A DNA stretch of 64,000 nucleotides from Cognatitamlana onchidii (GCF_004804355.1 NZ_SRWZ01000006.1:1-64000); one strand, 5' to 3'; counted from the stretch's first letter, positions 19,183-29,288 are shown. Numbers and translations: made by a program. Notes: generated by a model from the letters alone, not told the origin.

Positions 19183-21062
19183 TTGTTACAATTTTCGCAA
19201 TAGGTCTTTCTTAAGAATGCATTTTCAAGCAACTGAAATGTTACCCCATCTTTATAAGACGAATTAAACAACTTACAAAATCGATCCTTGTTCACATTGT
19301 AAGCATTTAACATAATAATTCTATAGCTCTTCTCCGTGGTTAGATTCTTATCTATTAGTGTTAGGTTTAAATAATAGAAAAGTAAATCTTCGTCTATATC
19401 AATGGTTCTAGCCTTTTCGTCAAGTAAATCAACCGCCATACTTGGATCGCCATACTTATTAAAATATTGTGCTAAATTAAGGTAGTCACTATTTGACGAC
19501 TTAAACTTTCTATAATTACTATTAACATAAGTCACAGAATTAGCTTTGCTTGAATGGTCGCCTTGTCCAAGAAAATACTCCGATAATATGATATGAAAAT
19601 TCACTAGCATTCTAGAAATATCGGCATCAGCAATACCATAGTCTTTTAACGAGAAGATTTGAGTATTGAGATCTGTTTTTTGCACATTGGCTGCATCCCA
19701 GTACAAAAGTTTAATTCTTACTGCTGCCAAATTGTACTTTACAGCCGCATTATTGGGTGCTAATTTTTCAAGTTCTTGCAGTTCTTTATAGGTAATTAAC
19801 GCATAAGTATAATCAGTAAGATACTTGAAAGCAGCATTTTTATTCAGTAAGTCAACATAGGCTTTTTCTTTTGGAATTATCATCTTATCTAAAAAACTTA
19901 AGCCCTTAGGATTTCTTTTAATCCGCTCAAATATAGAATTCTGCACATCCTTAGCAGTTTCAATATTTCTTTTACTAATTTCTAGATTGAACTTTGACAA
20001 TAATTCGTTTAAGGCCAACGTACTAAACTTATCCTTTCTTTCTATCTCCAACTCTACAACAGCCTTCCTATGATTTTTAAGAATCGGCTCCATTTGCCTT
20101 GAAACGGTACCTGCTATCTCTTCTCTAACCTCATCTTTTGTTAATGGTTTTAAATACTCGTACTTGGTTCCTTCAATATCATTAAAAAACTCTACCCAGT
20201 TTTCTGAGGCAGACACTTCTGTTTGTATTTCGGGACCCTGAAATTCCTGAATAGCATTAACAATACTATTGGCCCGTTTTTCTTGAAGCACAATGTTTCT
20301 GCTTACGATCCCTTCGATAGATGCATAGGCTTTTATTTTAATACGCTTAATATTATAATCTCCTAGCCTTAAGGATTCGTATATGGGTTTTATATCTTCC
20401 TTTGAAAATGTTGTTTGATTTTTTTTGAAAGGAATAATAAACTTTAAAGCTTTTTCCTGAGTCGCAAATGTTTGTTGGTCTAAGGATTGGATTTGTTTTG
20501 GACTAAATGTTAACTCATCTAAATACATCCCCATATCGAGTAAATCCCAGTCGTAAGCCTTTAAATCGTAAATAACATAATATCTACAAAGATATTTATT
20601 GCTCAAAAATAGAATATTAAACTCTAAGTCTTCATCCAACAAGTCCTTTGGAATTTTACCAAGATTTACCTGATAAACATTGTTGTCATTTTGTTCTAAC
20701 TTATTCTTTAATGTTTTAGAATATACTGGTTTGAGTAAAACACCTTGAATTTCTTTAACGGGAACAGATGCAATACTACAATCATATTTACTTTTTGGCA
20801 CAATATCGACGGCTAAACCATCACCTGCCCGACTAAACAAACGATTAAACCACTCCATATCATTTACTTGAAAATATAAATCGGACTGTTCTCTAACAAT
20901 AGAAAACTCAACTTCTTCTGGCTTTTGGTTAAATATTTGGAAGCAGGTTTGACATTTATCGTTCTCATCATTTCCAGGAAATAAGATATCATAAGTGTTT
21001 TGCGAGAAAGAAAAATTAAAGAATAAAAAACAAAAGTATACGAATAGATACTTACCTTTCAT
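19179..21062 (-). CDS. Exported OmpA-like/TPR protein of unknown function
   Basis: The 627-residue protein has a signal peptide (FNFSFSQ). A middle region (about residues 205-275, PFKKNQTTFSKEDI to NIVLQEKRANSIVNAI) resembles the OmpA C-terminal peptidoglycan-binding fold: a beta strand, a helix, then a turn with arginine-rich helix. The last third is helical and TPR-like (AALITYKELQELEKLAPNN-type helices). A CxxC pair lies near the mature N-terminus (KCQTCF) and another at the extreme C-terminus (YCENCNN); they could form disulfides or bind a metal. I do not recognise a named family. It converges on the folate cyclo-ligase gene with a shared TTAA. Confidence 0.75.
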   Translation of the reverse strand: MKGKYLFVYFCFLFFNFSFSQNTYDILFPGNDENDKCQTCFQIFNQKPEEVEFSIVREQSDLYFQVNDMEWFNRLFSRAGDGLAVDIVPKSKYDCSIASVPVKEIQGVLLKPVYSKTLKNKLEQNDNNVYQVNLGKIPKDLLDEDLEFNILFLSNKYLCRYYVIYDLKAYDWDLLDMGMYLDELTFSPKQIQSLDQQTFATQEKALKFIIPFKKNQTTFSKEDIKPIYESLRLGDYNIKRIKIKAYASIEGIVSRNIVLQEKRANSIVNAIQEFQGPEIQTEVSASENWVEFFNDIEGTKYEYLKPLTKDEVREEIAGTVSRQMEPILKNHRKAVVELEIERKDKFSTLALNELLSKFNLEISKRNIETAKDVQNSIFERIKRNPKGLSFLDKMIIPKEKAYVDLLNKNAAFKYLTDYTYALITYKELQELEKLAPNNAAVKYNLAAVRIKLLYWDAANVQKTDLNTQIFSLKDYGIADADISRMLVNFHIILSEYFLGQGDHSSKANSVTYVNSNYRKFKSSNSDYLNLAQYFNKYGDPSMAVDLLDEKARTIDIDEDLLFYYLNLTLIDKNLTTEKSYRIIMLNAYNVNKDRFCKLFNSSYKDGVTFQLLENAFLRKTYCENCNN

Positions 21063-21153
21063 TAAATCGGGGATTAAAGTGAATATAATAGCAAAATTTA
21101 AAGATAATAAATAAAATTTGATGGTGTGAATAACTCCCTCACATTCTCCTATA

Positions 21154-21777
21154 TTATTTTTTACTTGGAAAAGCTTGTTTATTAAACACGATTAGCATTA
21201 CAAACCCAGTACTTATTGCTACGTCGGCAATATTAAAAACCGGTTCAAAAAAATTAAACCGCTTACCGGCATAAAAAGGAAACCACTCTGGCAAGTCTAC
21301 TTCAAATAATGGAAAATAAAGCATATCAACAACTCTACCGTGCAACCATGTATCATAACCTCCCGAATCTGGCAAGAACGCCGCTACTTGCCCCATGCTA
21401 TCATTAAAGAAAACTCCATAAAAAACGGAATCAATAATATTTCCCAAAGCTCCAGCAAATATTAAAGAAATAGCAAGTATTAAAATTCTTGAAGTTTGTT
21501 TTTTTGTAGCATCATATAACCAATAACCAATACCAAAAATAGCCACCACCCTAAATAAAGTTAGTGATACTTTAGCTGTTCTATCGGAAATAAAAGAGGA
21601 AAAATCACTTAGTTTAGTTCCCCAAGCCATGCCATCATTCTCAATAAAATAAATTTTAAACCAACTAAATACATCCACACTTTCATGAAGTATAAAATGT
21701 GTTTTAATGTAAATCTTACTAACCTGATCTATTATTAGGATAATGACAATTAGGGCAAGTGCTTTTTTTAATGACAT
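21154..21777 (-). CDS. lspA: Lipoprotein signal peptidase (signal peptidase II)
   Basis: LspA cleaves the signal peptide of prolipoproteins after lipid modification, in the inner membrane. The 207-residue product has four hydrophobic segments. The catalytic aspartates are Asp116 in GNIIDS and Asp185 in FNIADVAIS. It also has the conserved EN(D)GMAWG loop near residue 46. It is longer than the E. coli enzyme because of an insert between helices 3 and 4 (about residues 120-175), a feature I recall from Bacteroidota. It lies downstream of the DksA-like gene but behind a terminator hairpin, so expression may be partly independent. Confidence 0.95.
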   Translation of the reverse strand: MSLKKALALIVIILIIDQVSKIYIKTHFILHESVDVFSWFKIYFIENDGMAWGTKLSDFSSFISDRTAKVSLTLFRVVAIFGIGYWLYDATKKQTSRILILAISLIFAGALGNIIDSVFYGVFFNDSMGQVAAFLPDSGGYDTWLHGRVVDMLYFPLFEVDLPEWFPFYAGKRFNFFEPVFNIADVAISTGFVMLIVFNKQAFPSKK

Positions 21778-21828
21778 TTTAACAAGTTATAGAGCATTAA
21801 ATAGAATCTAAAACGTTTAAAAATGAAA

Positions 21829-21850
21829 AACGCCTCAAACTTGAGACGTT
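21829..21850 (-). terminator. Intrinsic terminator between the dksA-like gene and lspA
   Basis: On the minus strand AACGTCTCAA pairs with TTGAGGCGTT (10 bp with one G-U pair, two-base loop) and is followed by five T. It lies 25 bases after the DksA-like stop. Confidence 0.75.
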
Positions 21851-21874
21851 AAACATATATACTATAAAAAATAA

Positions 21875-22249
21875 TTATTGCATGTTTTTCGCTTCAATAC
21901 TTAAGGTGGCATGAGGCACAAGTTCCAACCTTTTTTTATTGATTAATTTACCTGTTACACGACAAATCCCATAAGTTTTATTTTCAATACGAATAAGCGC
22001 ATTTTTCAAGTCGCGAATAAACTTCTCTTGTCTAATGGCCAGTTGAGAATTAGATTCTTTACTCATAACTGCACTTCCTTCATCAAAAGCTTTAAAGGTA
22101 GGCGAGGTATCTTCTGTACCGTTATTGTGGTCATTCATGTACGCACTTTTTATAAGCTCTAAATCATGCTGAGCCTTTTCAATTTTTTCAGAAATTAGTG
22201 CTTTAAACTCTGCTAATTCTGCATCTGAATATCTTACGCTATCTGCCAT
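21875..22249 (-). CDS. TraR/DksA-family protein with degenerate zinc finger
   Basis: The 124-residue product has the DksA layout: an N-terminal coiled-coil (residues about 10-90, with a conserved acidic turn DEGSAVMSKESNSQLA) and a C-terminal finger region (YGICRVTGKLINKKRLELVPHATLSIEA). Proteobacterial DksA has four zinc cysteines as two CxxC pairs; here only the first cysteine is present, and the others are Thr, Leu and Glu-type residues. Such cysteine-poor members occur widely in Bacteroidota as I recall. It probably binds the RNA polymerase secondary channel, but its response to ppGpp is unknown. It is five bases downstream of ileS and cotranscribed with it. Confidence 0.85.
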   Translation of the reverse strand: MADSVRYSDAELAEFKALISEKIEKAQHDLELIKSAYMNDHNNGTEDTSPTFKAFDEGSAVMSKESNSQLAIRQEKFIRDLKNALIRIENKTYGICRVTGKLINKKRLELVPHATLSIEAKNMQ

Positions 22250-22254
22250 AATAT

Positions 22255-25200
22255 TTAATGTTTTTGGATAAATAGTTTGGTATTTACATCATCAAAAGCA
22301 ATTTCTATACCATTTTCTAATTCATCAATTATTTCAAGTTCATTAGTTAACGTTTCTGATTTGATGTAGGTCATATTGGCATCAACAGCACTTACAATTT
22401 GTTCATCTTTTTGAAGGGTTACATCAATTCTATCTGTAACTTCAAACCCAGAATCTTTTCGTAAATTTTGAATGCGATTTATTAACTCTCTAGCAATTCC
22501 TTCTCTACGAAGATCATCAGTTATGGTTACATCTAAAGCCACTGTCAAGGCGCCTTCATTAGCCACTAACCACCCTTCAATATCTTGTGAGGTGATTTCT
22601 ACATCTGTTCGCTCTAAAGTAATATTTTTTCCGTTTACTTCAACATCTAAAATACCATTTTGCTCAATTAATTTAATATGGTTAGCACTAAAGTTATTAA
22701 CTACTTGAGCCACAGACTTCATGTCTTTTCCAAAACGAGGCCCTAGTACCTTAAAATTGGGCTTTATTTGTTTTACAAGAATGTCTGAAGCATCTTCTAA
22801 AACCTCTATCTCCTTTACGTTAACCTCCGATTTTATAAGGTCTGAAACAGCTAATATTTCAGATTTTTGAGATTCGCTATTTATAGGAATCATAATTTTT
22901 TGTAAAGGTTGTCGTACTTTAATCTTTTCTTTAGCTCTTAAAGAAAGTACAAGAGACGATATAATTTGAGCACTTTCCATCTTACGCTCAAGAGACTTAT
23001 CAACAAAAGTTTCATCAAAAACTGGAAAATCAGCTAAATGAACACTTTCATATTCTTCTTTTTTGGTTACGGCATTTAAATCTAAGTATAGCCTATCCAT
23101 AAAAAATGGAGCCACAGGCGCACTTAGTTTTGCAATATTAACCATGCAAGTGTACAATGTTTGATACGCAGATATTTTATCTTTTTGGTAATCACCTTTC
23201 CAAAAACGTCTTCTACTTAAACGTACAAACCAGTTACTTAAATAATCTTGTGTAAAATCTGAAATAGCACGTGTTGCTTTTGTTGGCTCATAATCTGCAT
23301 AATAAGCATCTACCTTCTTAATTAAAGTATGTAATTCTGATAAAATCCAACGATCTATCTCTGGTCTTTCATTTAGAGGGGTATCTACCTCTGCATAACT
23401 AAAATTATCGAGATTAGCATACAGTTGAAAAAATGAATACGTGTTATAAAGTGTCCCAAAAAACTTTCGTTTTACCTCTTCAACACCATCAATATCAAAC
23501 TTTAAATTATCCCAAGGGTTGGCATTAGAAATCATGTACCAACGTGTAGCATCGGCACCATAGTTACTGAGCGTTTCAAAGGGGTCTACAGCATTACCCA
23601 ATCGCTTTGACATTTTTTGTCCATTCTTGTCTAAGACAAGACCGTTAGACACCACGTTTTTATAAGCCACCGAATCGAATACCATTGTCCCAATAGCATG
23701 AAGGGTATAGAACCACCCTCTAGTCTGATCGACACCTTCGGCAATAAAATCTGCAGGGTAGGTAACCCCTTTATCAATTAAATCTTGGTTCTCAAAAGGG
23801 TAATGCCACTGCGCATAAGGCATAGATCCAGAATCAAACCAAACATCAATTAAATCGCTTTCACGGAACATTTTTTGACCCGTTGAAGACACCAAAACAA
23901 TACTGTCTACAATATTTTTATGCAAATCTAACTTGGCATAGTTTTCTTCGGAATTATTGCCAACTTCAAAATCGGCAAAAATATCCTGTTCTAAAACACC
24001 AGCGGCTACAGCCTTTGCTATTTCTTGCTTTAACTCTTCTACAGAACCTATACAGATTTCTTCTTTACCATCTTCTGTTCTCCAAATAGGTAATGGAATT
24101 CCCCAATAACGAGAACGCGATAAATTCCAATCGTTAGCATTAGCTAACCAATTACCAAAACGTCCAGTTCCTGTTGCTTTTGGCTTCCAGTTAATCTGTT
24201 CATTAAGGCTAAACATTCTATCCTTTACGTCGGTTACTTTTATAAACCAAGAATCTAATGGATAATACAAGATTGGTTTATCTGTTCTCCAACAATTTGG
24301 ATAACTGTGTTTATATTTCTCAACCTTAAAGGCTTTGTTTTCCTCTTTTAATTTAATGGCTAATTCAACATCAACAGAACGTTCTGGAGCCTCTCCATCG
24401 GTATAATACTCGTTCTTAACATACTTGCCAGCAAATTCACCCATTTCTGGTCTAAACCTACCCTGTAAATCAACTAGTGGCACTAAATTGTCGTATTCAT
24501 CTTTAACAAGCATAGGAGGCACTTCTGGGCTTGCTTGTTTTGCCACCAAGGCATCATCTGCACCAAAAGTAGGTGCTGTATGGACAATCCCAGTTCCATC
24601 TTCGGTAGTTACAAAATCACCAGAAATAACTCTAAAAGCATTTTCAGGATTATCGTTTGGTAAGGCGTATTTTAATAGTTGCTCATATTTAATACCTACT
24701 AAATCTTTACCTACAAATTCCTTCGAAACACAGAAAGGTATTTTCTTGTCTCCTGCTCTATAATTTGATAGTTCCGACCGGCTTTCAACTTGTTTGAATT
24801 TTCCAGAAAACTGATAACTAACCAGCTTTTTAGCCAAAATCACTTTAACCGGTATAAAAGTATATTGATTGAAGGTTTCAACCAACACGTAGTCTATTTT
24901 TGGGCCAACGGTTAAAGCTGTATTGCTCGGTAATGTCCATGGTGTTGTTGTCCAAGCTAAGAAATAAACCTCGCCTTCACTTTTCAAAAAGCCTGGCAAC
25001 GAATCGGTTATAGCTCTAAATTGTGCAACAACAGTTGTGTCTGTTACATCTTGATAGGTCCCAGGTTGATTTAACTCATGCGAGCTTAATCCGGTCCCTG
25101 CCTTGGGGGAATATGGTTGAATAGTATAGCCCTTGTACAGCAAACTCTTGTTATAAATTTGCTTTAACAGCCACCACACACTCTCCATATATTTTGGTTC

Positions 25201-25659
25201 GTAGGTCACATATGGGTCATCCATATCTACCCAATACCCCATTTTTTCGGTTAGATCATTCCAAACATCCGTATAACGCATCACGGCTTTTCTACAAGCC
25301 GCATTATAATCTTCTACAGATATGGTTTTACCGATATCTTCTTTCGTAATACCTAATTCTTTTTCAACCCCTAGTTCAATAGGTAACCCATGGGTATCCC
25401 AACCAGCTTTTCGCTTTACTTGGTATCCCTTCATGGTTTTATAACGTGGAAATATATCTTTAATAGCTCGAGCCAAAACATGATGCACTCCAGGAAGTCC
25501 ATTTGCCGATGGCGGCCCTTCATAAAACACATATGGATTAGCTCCTTCTCTTGAGGATACACTTTTTTCAAAAATGTCATTTTCTTGCCAATATTGCAGA
25601 ATCTCATCTGCTACATTTGGCAAGTCAAGTCCTTTATATTCAGGAAATTTCACGCTCAT
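22255..25659 (-). CDS. ileS: Isoleucine--tRNA ligase
   Basis: The 1134-residue class I synthetase charges tRNA-Ile. The HIGH-type motif is in GPPSANGLPGVHH near residue 50, the editing (CP1) domain spans about residues 190-420 (TTTPWTLPSNTAL, GTGIVHTAPTFGADD), and the KMSKR motif is in KNGQKMSKRLGN near residue 680. An anticodon-binding domain and a C-terminal extension of the eukaryote-like (type 2) form follow, without a zinc-finger tail. The type 2 form is often associated with mupirocin resistance, but that is a family statement, not a test here. It leads an operon with the DksA-like gene. Confidence 0.97.
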   Translation of the reverse strand: MSVKFPEYKGLDLPNVADEILQYWQENDIFEKSVSSREGANPYVFYEGPPSANGLPGVHHVLARAIKDIFPRYKTMKGYQVKRKAGWDTHGLPIELGVEKELGITKEDIGKTISVEDYNAACRKAVMRYTDVWNDLTEKMGYWVDMDDPYVTYEPKYMESVWWLLKQIYNKSLLYKGYTIQPYSPKAGTGLSSHELNQPGTYQDVTDTTVVAQFRAITDSLPGFLKSEGEVYFLAWTTTPWTLPSNTALTVGPKIDYVLVETFNQYTFIPVKVILAKKLVSYQFSGKFKQVESRSELSNYRAGDKKIPFCVSKEFVGKDLVGIKYEQLLKYALPNDNPENAFRVISGDFVTTEDGTGIVHTAPTFGADDALVAKQASPEVPPMLVKDEYDNLVPLVDLQGRFRPEMGEFAGKYVKNEYYTDGEAPERSVDVELAIKLKEENKAFKVEKYKHSYPNCWRTDKPILYYPLDSWFIKVTDVKDRMFSLNEQINWKPKATGTGRFGNWLANANDWNLSRSRYWGIPLPIWRTEDGKEEICIGSVEELKQEIAKAVAAGVLEQDIFADFEVGNNSEENYAKLDLHKNIVDSIVLVSSTGQKMFRESDLIDVWFDSGSMPYAQWHYPFENQDLIDKGVTYPADFIAEGVDQTRGWFYTLHAIGTMVFDSVAYKNVVSNGLVLDKNGQKMSKRLGNAVDPFETLSNYGADATRWYMISNANPWDNLKFDIDGVEEVKRKFFGTLYNTYSFFQLYANLDNFSYAEVDTPLNERPEIDRWILSELHTLIKKVDAYYADYEPTKATRAISDFTQDYLSNWFVRLSRRRFWKGDYQKDKISAYQTLYTCMVNIAKLSAPVAPFFMDRLYLDLNAVTKKEEYESVHLADFPVFDETFVDKSLERKMESAQIISSLVLSLRAKEKIKVRQPLQKIMIPINSESQKSEILAVSDLIKSEVNVKEIEVLEDASDILVKQIKPNFKVLGPRFGKDMKSVAQVVNNFSANHIKLIEQNGILDVEVNGKNITLERTDVEITSQDIEGWLVANEGALTVALDVTITDDLRREGIARELINRIQNLRKDSGFEVTDRIDVTLQKDEQIVSAVDANMTYIKSETLTNELEIIDELENGIEIAFDDVNTKLFIQKH

Positions 25660-25851
25660 TTACTCTAAATTCTTATAAGTTCGCGAATTTAATGAATTTT
25701 GCAAAAAAAGTAAGACTAAAACCAATTTTTAATACAGAAACACTGAAACACTATTTAATGCCTGTTGGAGCGTGAAACAAACGATGAAAGAAGTACTACT
25801 TTAACTTTATACAAAACTTACAATCAGTCACACTTCTCAAGCTATAGCTTT

Positions 25852-27210
25852 CTAAGCTAGAAATGCCACTAAATCTTCAATCTTAGAAATAAGTTGAACC
25901 TTTATAGAGGTACCTTTAAGAGATATTTTATTGTATTTAGACACAAAAATAGTGGTAAACCCAAGTTTTTCGGCCTCCAAAATACGTTGATCAATACGCT
26001 GTACTGGGCGAATTTCTCCAGAGAGACCAATTTCGGCAGCAAAACAAAAATCCTTTTGTATGGACACATCTTCATTAGAGGATAAAATTGCAGCTACTAC
26101 AGCCAAATCTATCGCCGGATCATCAACCGTAATACCCCCAGTTATATTCAAAAAAACATCCTTAGCGCCTAACCTAAACCCCGCTCTTTTTTCAAGAACT
26201 GCCAATAACATATTTAGCCGTTTGTAATTAAATCCGGTGGCACTTCTTTGAGGTGTTCCATAAACCGCTGTACTAACAAGCGCCTGCACTTCAATCATTA
26301 GAGGTCGCACCCCTTCCAAAGTTGCTGCAATAGCATTCCCTGATAGTTCTTCATCTTTTTTTGAAATGAGAATTTCTGATGGGTTAGAAACTTCTCTTAA
26401 CCCAGCACCCTGCATCTCATAAATTCCTAGTTCACTAGTTGAACCGAATCTGTTTTTATGAGCTCTTAAGATTCTAAAAACATGATTTCGATCTCCTTCA
26501 AACTGCAAAACGGTGTCTACCATGTGCTCTAAAATCTTAGGCCCCGCAATACTTCCGTCTTTTGTTATATGCCCAATAAGTAATATAGGTGTTGCCGTCT
26601 CTTTCGCAAATTTTATAAGTTCTGATGTACACTCTTTTATTTGGGAAATACTTCCTGAAGAAGACTCAACATAATCACTATGCAAAGTTTGAACAGAATC
26701 AACTACCACAATATCTGGATTCAATTCTTCTATTTGCTTAAAAATATTTTGAGTTTTAGTTTCTGTTAAAATATAACAATTACTCTTTCCTGGGTTAATA
26801 CGCTCGGCGCGCATTTTTATTTGTTTTCCACTTTCCTCTCCAGAAACATAAAGCGTTTTATAAGGCAACTTTAGAGAAATTTGTAATAAAAGTGTACTCT
26901 TTCCAATACCAGGTTCGCCTCCTAACAGCGTTAAAGAACCGGGAACAATTCCCCCTCCTAGCACCCTATTCAATTCTTCATCACCAGTACCTAATCTAGG
27001 CTCTTTAGACGTGTCAATTTCATTTATTTTTAAGGGGATAGGAACTCTTTTATCTTTTTTATCGGAGAGCTTCCATCCTTTCTTCCCAGGCTTTTCTATG
27101 AGTTCCTCTACTATAGTATTCCATTCTTTACATGCGTTACACTGTCCTTGCCATTTAGCAAATTGTGTCCCACAGTTCTGACAAAAAAAAGTAGTTTTAA
27201 CTTTCGCCAT
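25852..27210 (-). CDS. radA: DNA repair protein RadA
   Basis: RadA (Sms) is a RecA-like branch-migration ATPase of recombination. The 452-residue product has the N-terminal zinc finger (CQNCG, then CNACKEW), Walker A in GGEPGIGKST at about residue 95, the RadA-specific KNRFG motif (HKNRFGSTSE), and a C-terminal Lon-protease-like domain (GGITVDDPAIDLAV, AEIGLSGEIRPV). All key parts are present. It follows the first esterase-fold gene by two bases on the same strand, so that gene and radA probably share a transcript. Confidence 0.97.
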   Translation of the reverse strand: MAKVKTTFFCQNCGTQFAKWQGQCNACKEWNTIVEELIEKPGKKGWKLSDKKDKRVPIPLKINEIDTSKEPRLGTGDEELNRVLGGGIVPGSLTLLGGEPGIGKSTLLLQISLKLPYKTLYVSGEESGKQIKMRAERINPGKSNCYILTETKTQNIFKQIEELNPDIVVVDSVQTLHSDYVESSSGSISQIKECTSELIKFAKETATPILLIGHITKDGSIAGPKILEHMVDTVLQFEGDRNHVFRILRAHKNRFGSTSELGIYEMQGAGLREVSNPSEILISKKDEELSGNAIAATLEGVRPLMIEVQALVSTAVYGTPQRSATGFNYKRLNMLLAVLEKRAGFRLGAKDVFLNITGGITVDDPAIDLAVVAAILSSNEDVSIQKDFCFAAEIGLSGEIRPVQRIDQRILEAEKLGFTTIFVSKYNKISLKGTSIKVQLISKIEDLVAFLA

Positions 27211-27212
27211 TC

Positions 27213-28367
27213 CTAATACCCAAAATCTCTTTTAATTAAATCGGCTCGATCTAACAAATCATCTTTAGTAATACCACCGATTTCATCTAAATTGTAAGCT
27301 GATTGAAATGTTCTCATGGCTTTCTTAGGCTCACCTGTTTCTTCGTAAAACCGTCCCATATAAAACCCACCTAACAATGTGTCTGGATATGCCTTCCTTG
27401 CCATTTTACCTAAATCTTCATAATATTCGTAGGTCTCATTTCTTTCTATAGCTGCTGCAATGGCATTAAAGTCATTGATAAGAATTTGCTTTTGAACACC
27501 AAATAAGTCATTAATGACTTGATACTTTTCTTGAAGATAAAGCACTGGCGATATTTCCAATTCAAGTATAACTTCTTTGTATTCTTGTTTTGAGATAGGC
27601 TGAAAAACTTCAAATATACTTTCTATGGCCTTTGGAATAGCGTGTGCCGAAATTGAATAATGCGAAGGTCCTTCAAAATGATCATGACTGTAAACTAAAT
27701 GGTCATTTTCAAGCATTGAAATATCTTTATCTAAGCTGCTTACCATATTTCTAATAGATTTAGAATCATTATTGGTATCGGCTAAATAATAAAATGTTTT
27801 AGATTGAATTTTACGCAACGTTTCTGGTAGATAGTCTATTAATGCTGGAGCCAATTCGGGACTTATAACCATATACCCCTGAAAAAGAGGTTTTGACTTT
27901 AGCAAATAATAGTTTATGAAGTTAGCTGTTTCTCCATGACCTACGGCAATTTTAAAACTGCCTACCTGATAATTAGCCTCTAAATACGGAATTAACTCTT
28001 GTCCAATAAATTCGTAGAAGGCGGCCCCTGAGCCAGTAGGCAAATAGTTTTGCTCTGAATACATGCAGTCATCAAACCTAAAACCTAGTTGATTTACTCC
28101 AACCACAACAGCATCGGGCATGTCCTCCCAATACGTATAATAGTCAACATTGCCTGCAACAGCCTCAAACATATAATCGCCATCTAAGACTAAAAACAGC
28201 GGATATGTTTTATCATTTTTTGTTTGATATCCTCTAGGCAGTTGGATTTTTATTTGACGTTCTTGCCCTAATTTTGATGATTTAAAGGTTTCATATTTAA
28301 CTTGACCAAATAGTAGGCTAGACGCTAGAAACAACGCTAACAAAAGAAGAATTTTAAAACATTTCAT
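27213..28367 (-). CDS. Secreted esterase-D-fold protein with TPR tail, nucleophile missing (copy 1)
   Basis: The 384-residue protein has a signal peptide (ASSLLFGQ), an alpha/beta-hydrolase domain of the esterase D type (about residues 25-260: PLFLVLDGDYMF, DAVVVGVNQ, FIGQELIPYLEANYQV), and a helical C-terminus with a TPR-like unit (GFYMGRFYEETGEPKKAMRTF). The nucleophile elbow that should read GHSxGG reads GHGETA (Gly145 in place of Ser), so hydrolysis by the normal mechanism is unlikely. The late histidine (GPSHYS) remains. It is the last of three tandem paralogues and lies two bases before radA. A binding or scaffolding role is an inference. Confidence 0.85.
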   Translation of the reverse strand: MKCFKILLLLALFLASSLLFGQVKYETFKSSKLGQERQIKIQLPRGYQTKNDKTYPLFLVLDGDYMFEAVAGNVDYYTYWEDMPDAVVVGVNQLGFRFDDCMYSEQNYLPTGSGAAFYEFIGQELIPYLEANYQVGSFKIAVGHGETANFINYYLLKSKPLFQGYMVISPELAPALIDYLPETLRKIQSKTFYYLADTNNDSKSIRNMVSSLDKDISMLENDHLVYSHDHFEGPSHYSISAHAIPKAIESIFEVFQPISKQEYKEVILELEISPVLYLQEKYQVINDLFGVQKQILINDFNAIAAAIERNETYEYYEDLGKMARKAYPDTLLGGFYMGRFYEETGEPKKAMRTFQSAYNLDEIGGITKDDLLDRADLIKRDFGY

Positions 28368-28472
28368 GAAGGCTGATTAAAATTTAAAGCAAGGTAAAAA
28401 ATAAAGGTTAACTATAAAATAGCCTATAACAAGGTTACATAAATAATTTAAGAGGCTCTTTTAAAGAATAAC

Positions 28473-29288
28473 CTATTCATCACCCAAACTATCTTCATAA
28501 CCATACACCTTAAAGCTATTGGCCCCACCAATAATCACTTGAGACTTATCAAAGACTTTTTCAAGAGCTCTTGGAATTCCGCGCAAAACAACATTATGCT
28601 GGCTGGTATTATGAAAATCGTCATAATTAAAACTAAAATAATCATTTTCAACATTTTCAAGAGCTTCAACGGTACTTTTTAAGGTTGAATTTACTGGCGC
28701 TGAATCTATTGACGAAGCAGCCATATAATATGAAACTTTGTTGGTATGACTTTTGGCTCTTTCTATTAAATCCTTGCTTACTTCTGGAGTAACAATGGGA
28801 TTTAAATTCACACATGCCTGAAAAACCGGTGATTCCGAAAACAAGAAAGACACTATTAAATCAGTAAAATTGTCATCCCCTATAATCACATTAAACCCGT
28901 TCGTTTTAAAATGAGTATGCATATATGGTAATAAATCTGAAACAATAAAATCATAATAATCACTCTCGACTAAGTGCGGTTTACCATTATTATCACCTAT
29001 ATTTTTTGAATTACTTTTATCTATCCCAACTACAATAGACTCAGGCATTTCTCCAACATAAGCATGATAATCGGCCAACCCAATAACCGGATTGAATAAA
29101 TACTCGGAATTAAGAACTAAAATAAGGGGGTATTTTTTTGCATGATCTTGATTATAGCTATCTGGCAACTCAATAGTTATTGATTGTTGGATTCCCAACT
29201 TGTTAGAGTCAACCTCCTGAGAGAGCGTTTGCCCTATTAAACTGACATTAATAGATATAGACAGAACAATAAATAAAATATTCTTCAT
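28473..29288 (-). CDS. Short esterase-D-fold paralogue, nucleophile missing (copy 2)
   Basis: The 271-residue protein aligns with its two neighbours from the signal peptide (NVSLIGQ) through the hydrolase domain (PLILVLNSEYLF, SIVVGIDK, FIVSDLLPYM) but ends soon after the conserved IPRALEKVF segment. The C-terminal helical/TPR region of about 100 residues is therefore absent. The elbow reads GDDNFTD, with neither the Ser nor the glycine pattern. It is the most diverged copy. The reading frame is intact with a normal start and stop, so it looks like a shortened paralogue rather than a broken gene. Confidence 0.78.
   Translation of the reverse strand: MKNILFIVLSISINVSLIGQTLSQEVDSNKLGIQQSITIELPDSYNQDHAKKYPLILVLNSEYLFNPVIGLADYHAYVGEMPESIVVGIDKSNSKNIGDNNGKPHLVESDYYDFIVSDLLPYMHTHFKTNGFNVIIGDDNFTDLIVSFLFSESPVFQACVNLNPIVTPEVSKDLIERAKSHTNKVSYYMAASSIDSAPVNSTLKSTVEALENVENDYFSFNYDDFHNTSQHNVVLRGIPRALEKVFDKSQVIIGGANSFKVYGYEDSLGDE

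Noticed and set aside
24425-24763. Plus-strand open frame of 112 codons
   Set aside because: It is antisense to the editing domain of ileS, with no features of its own.
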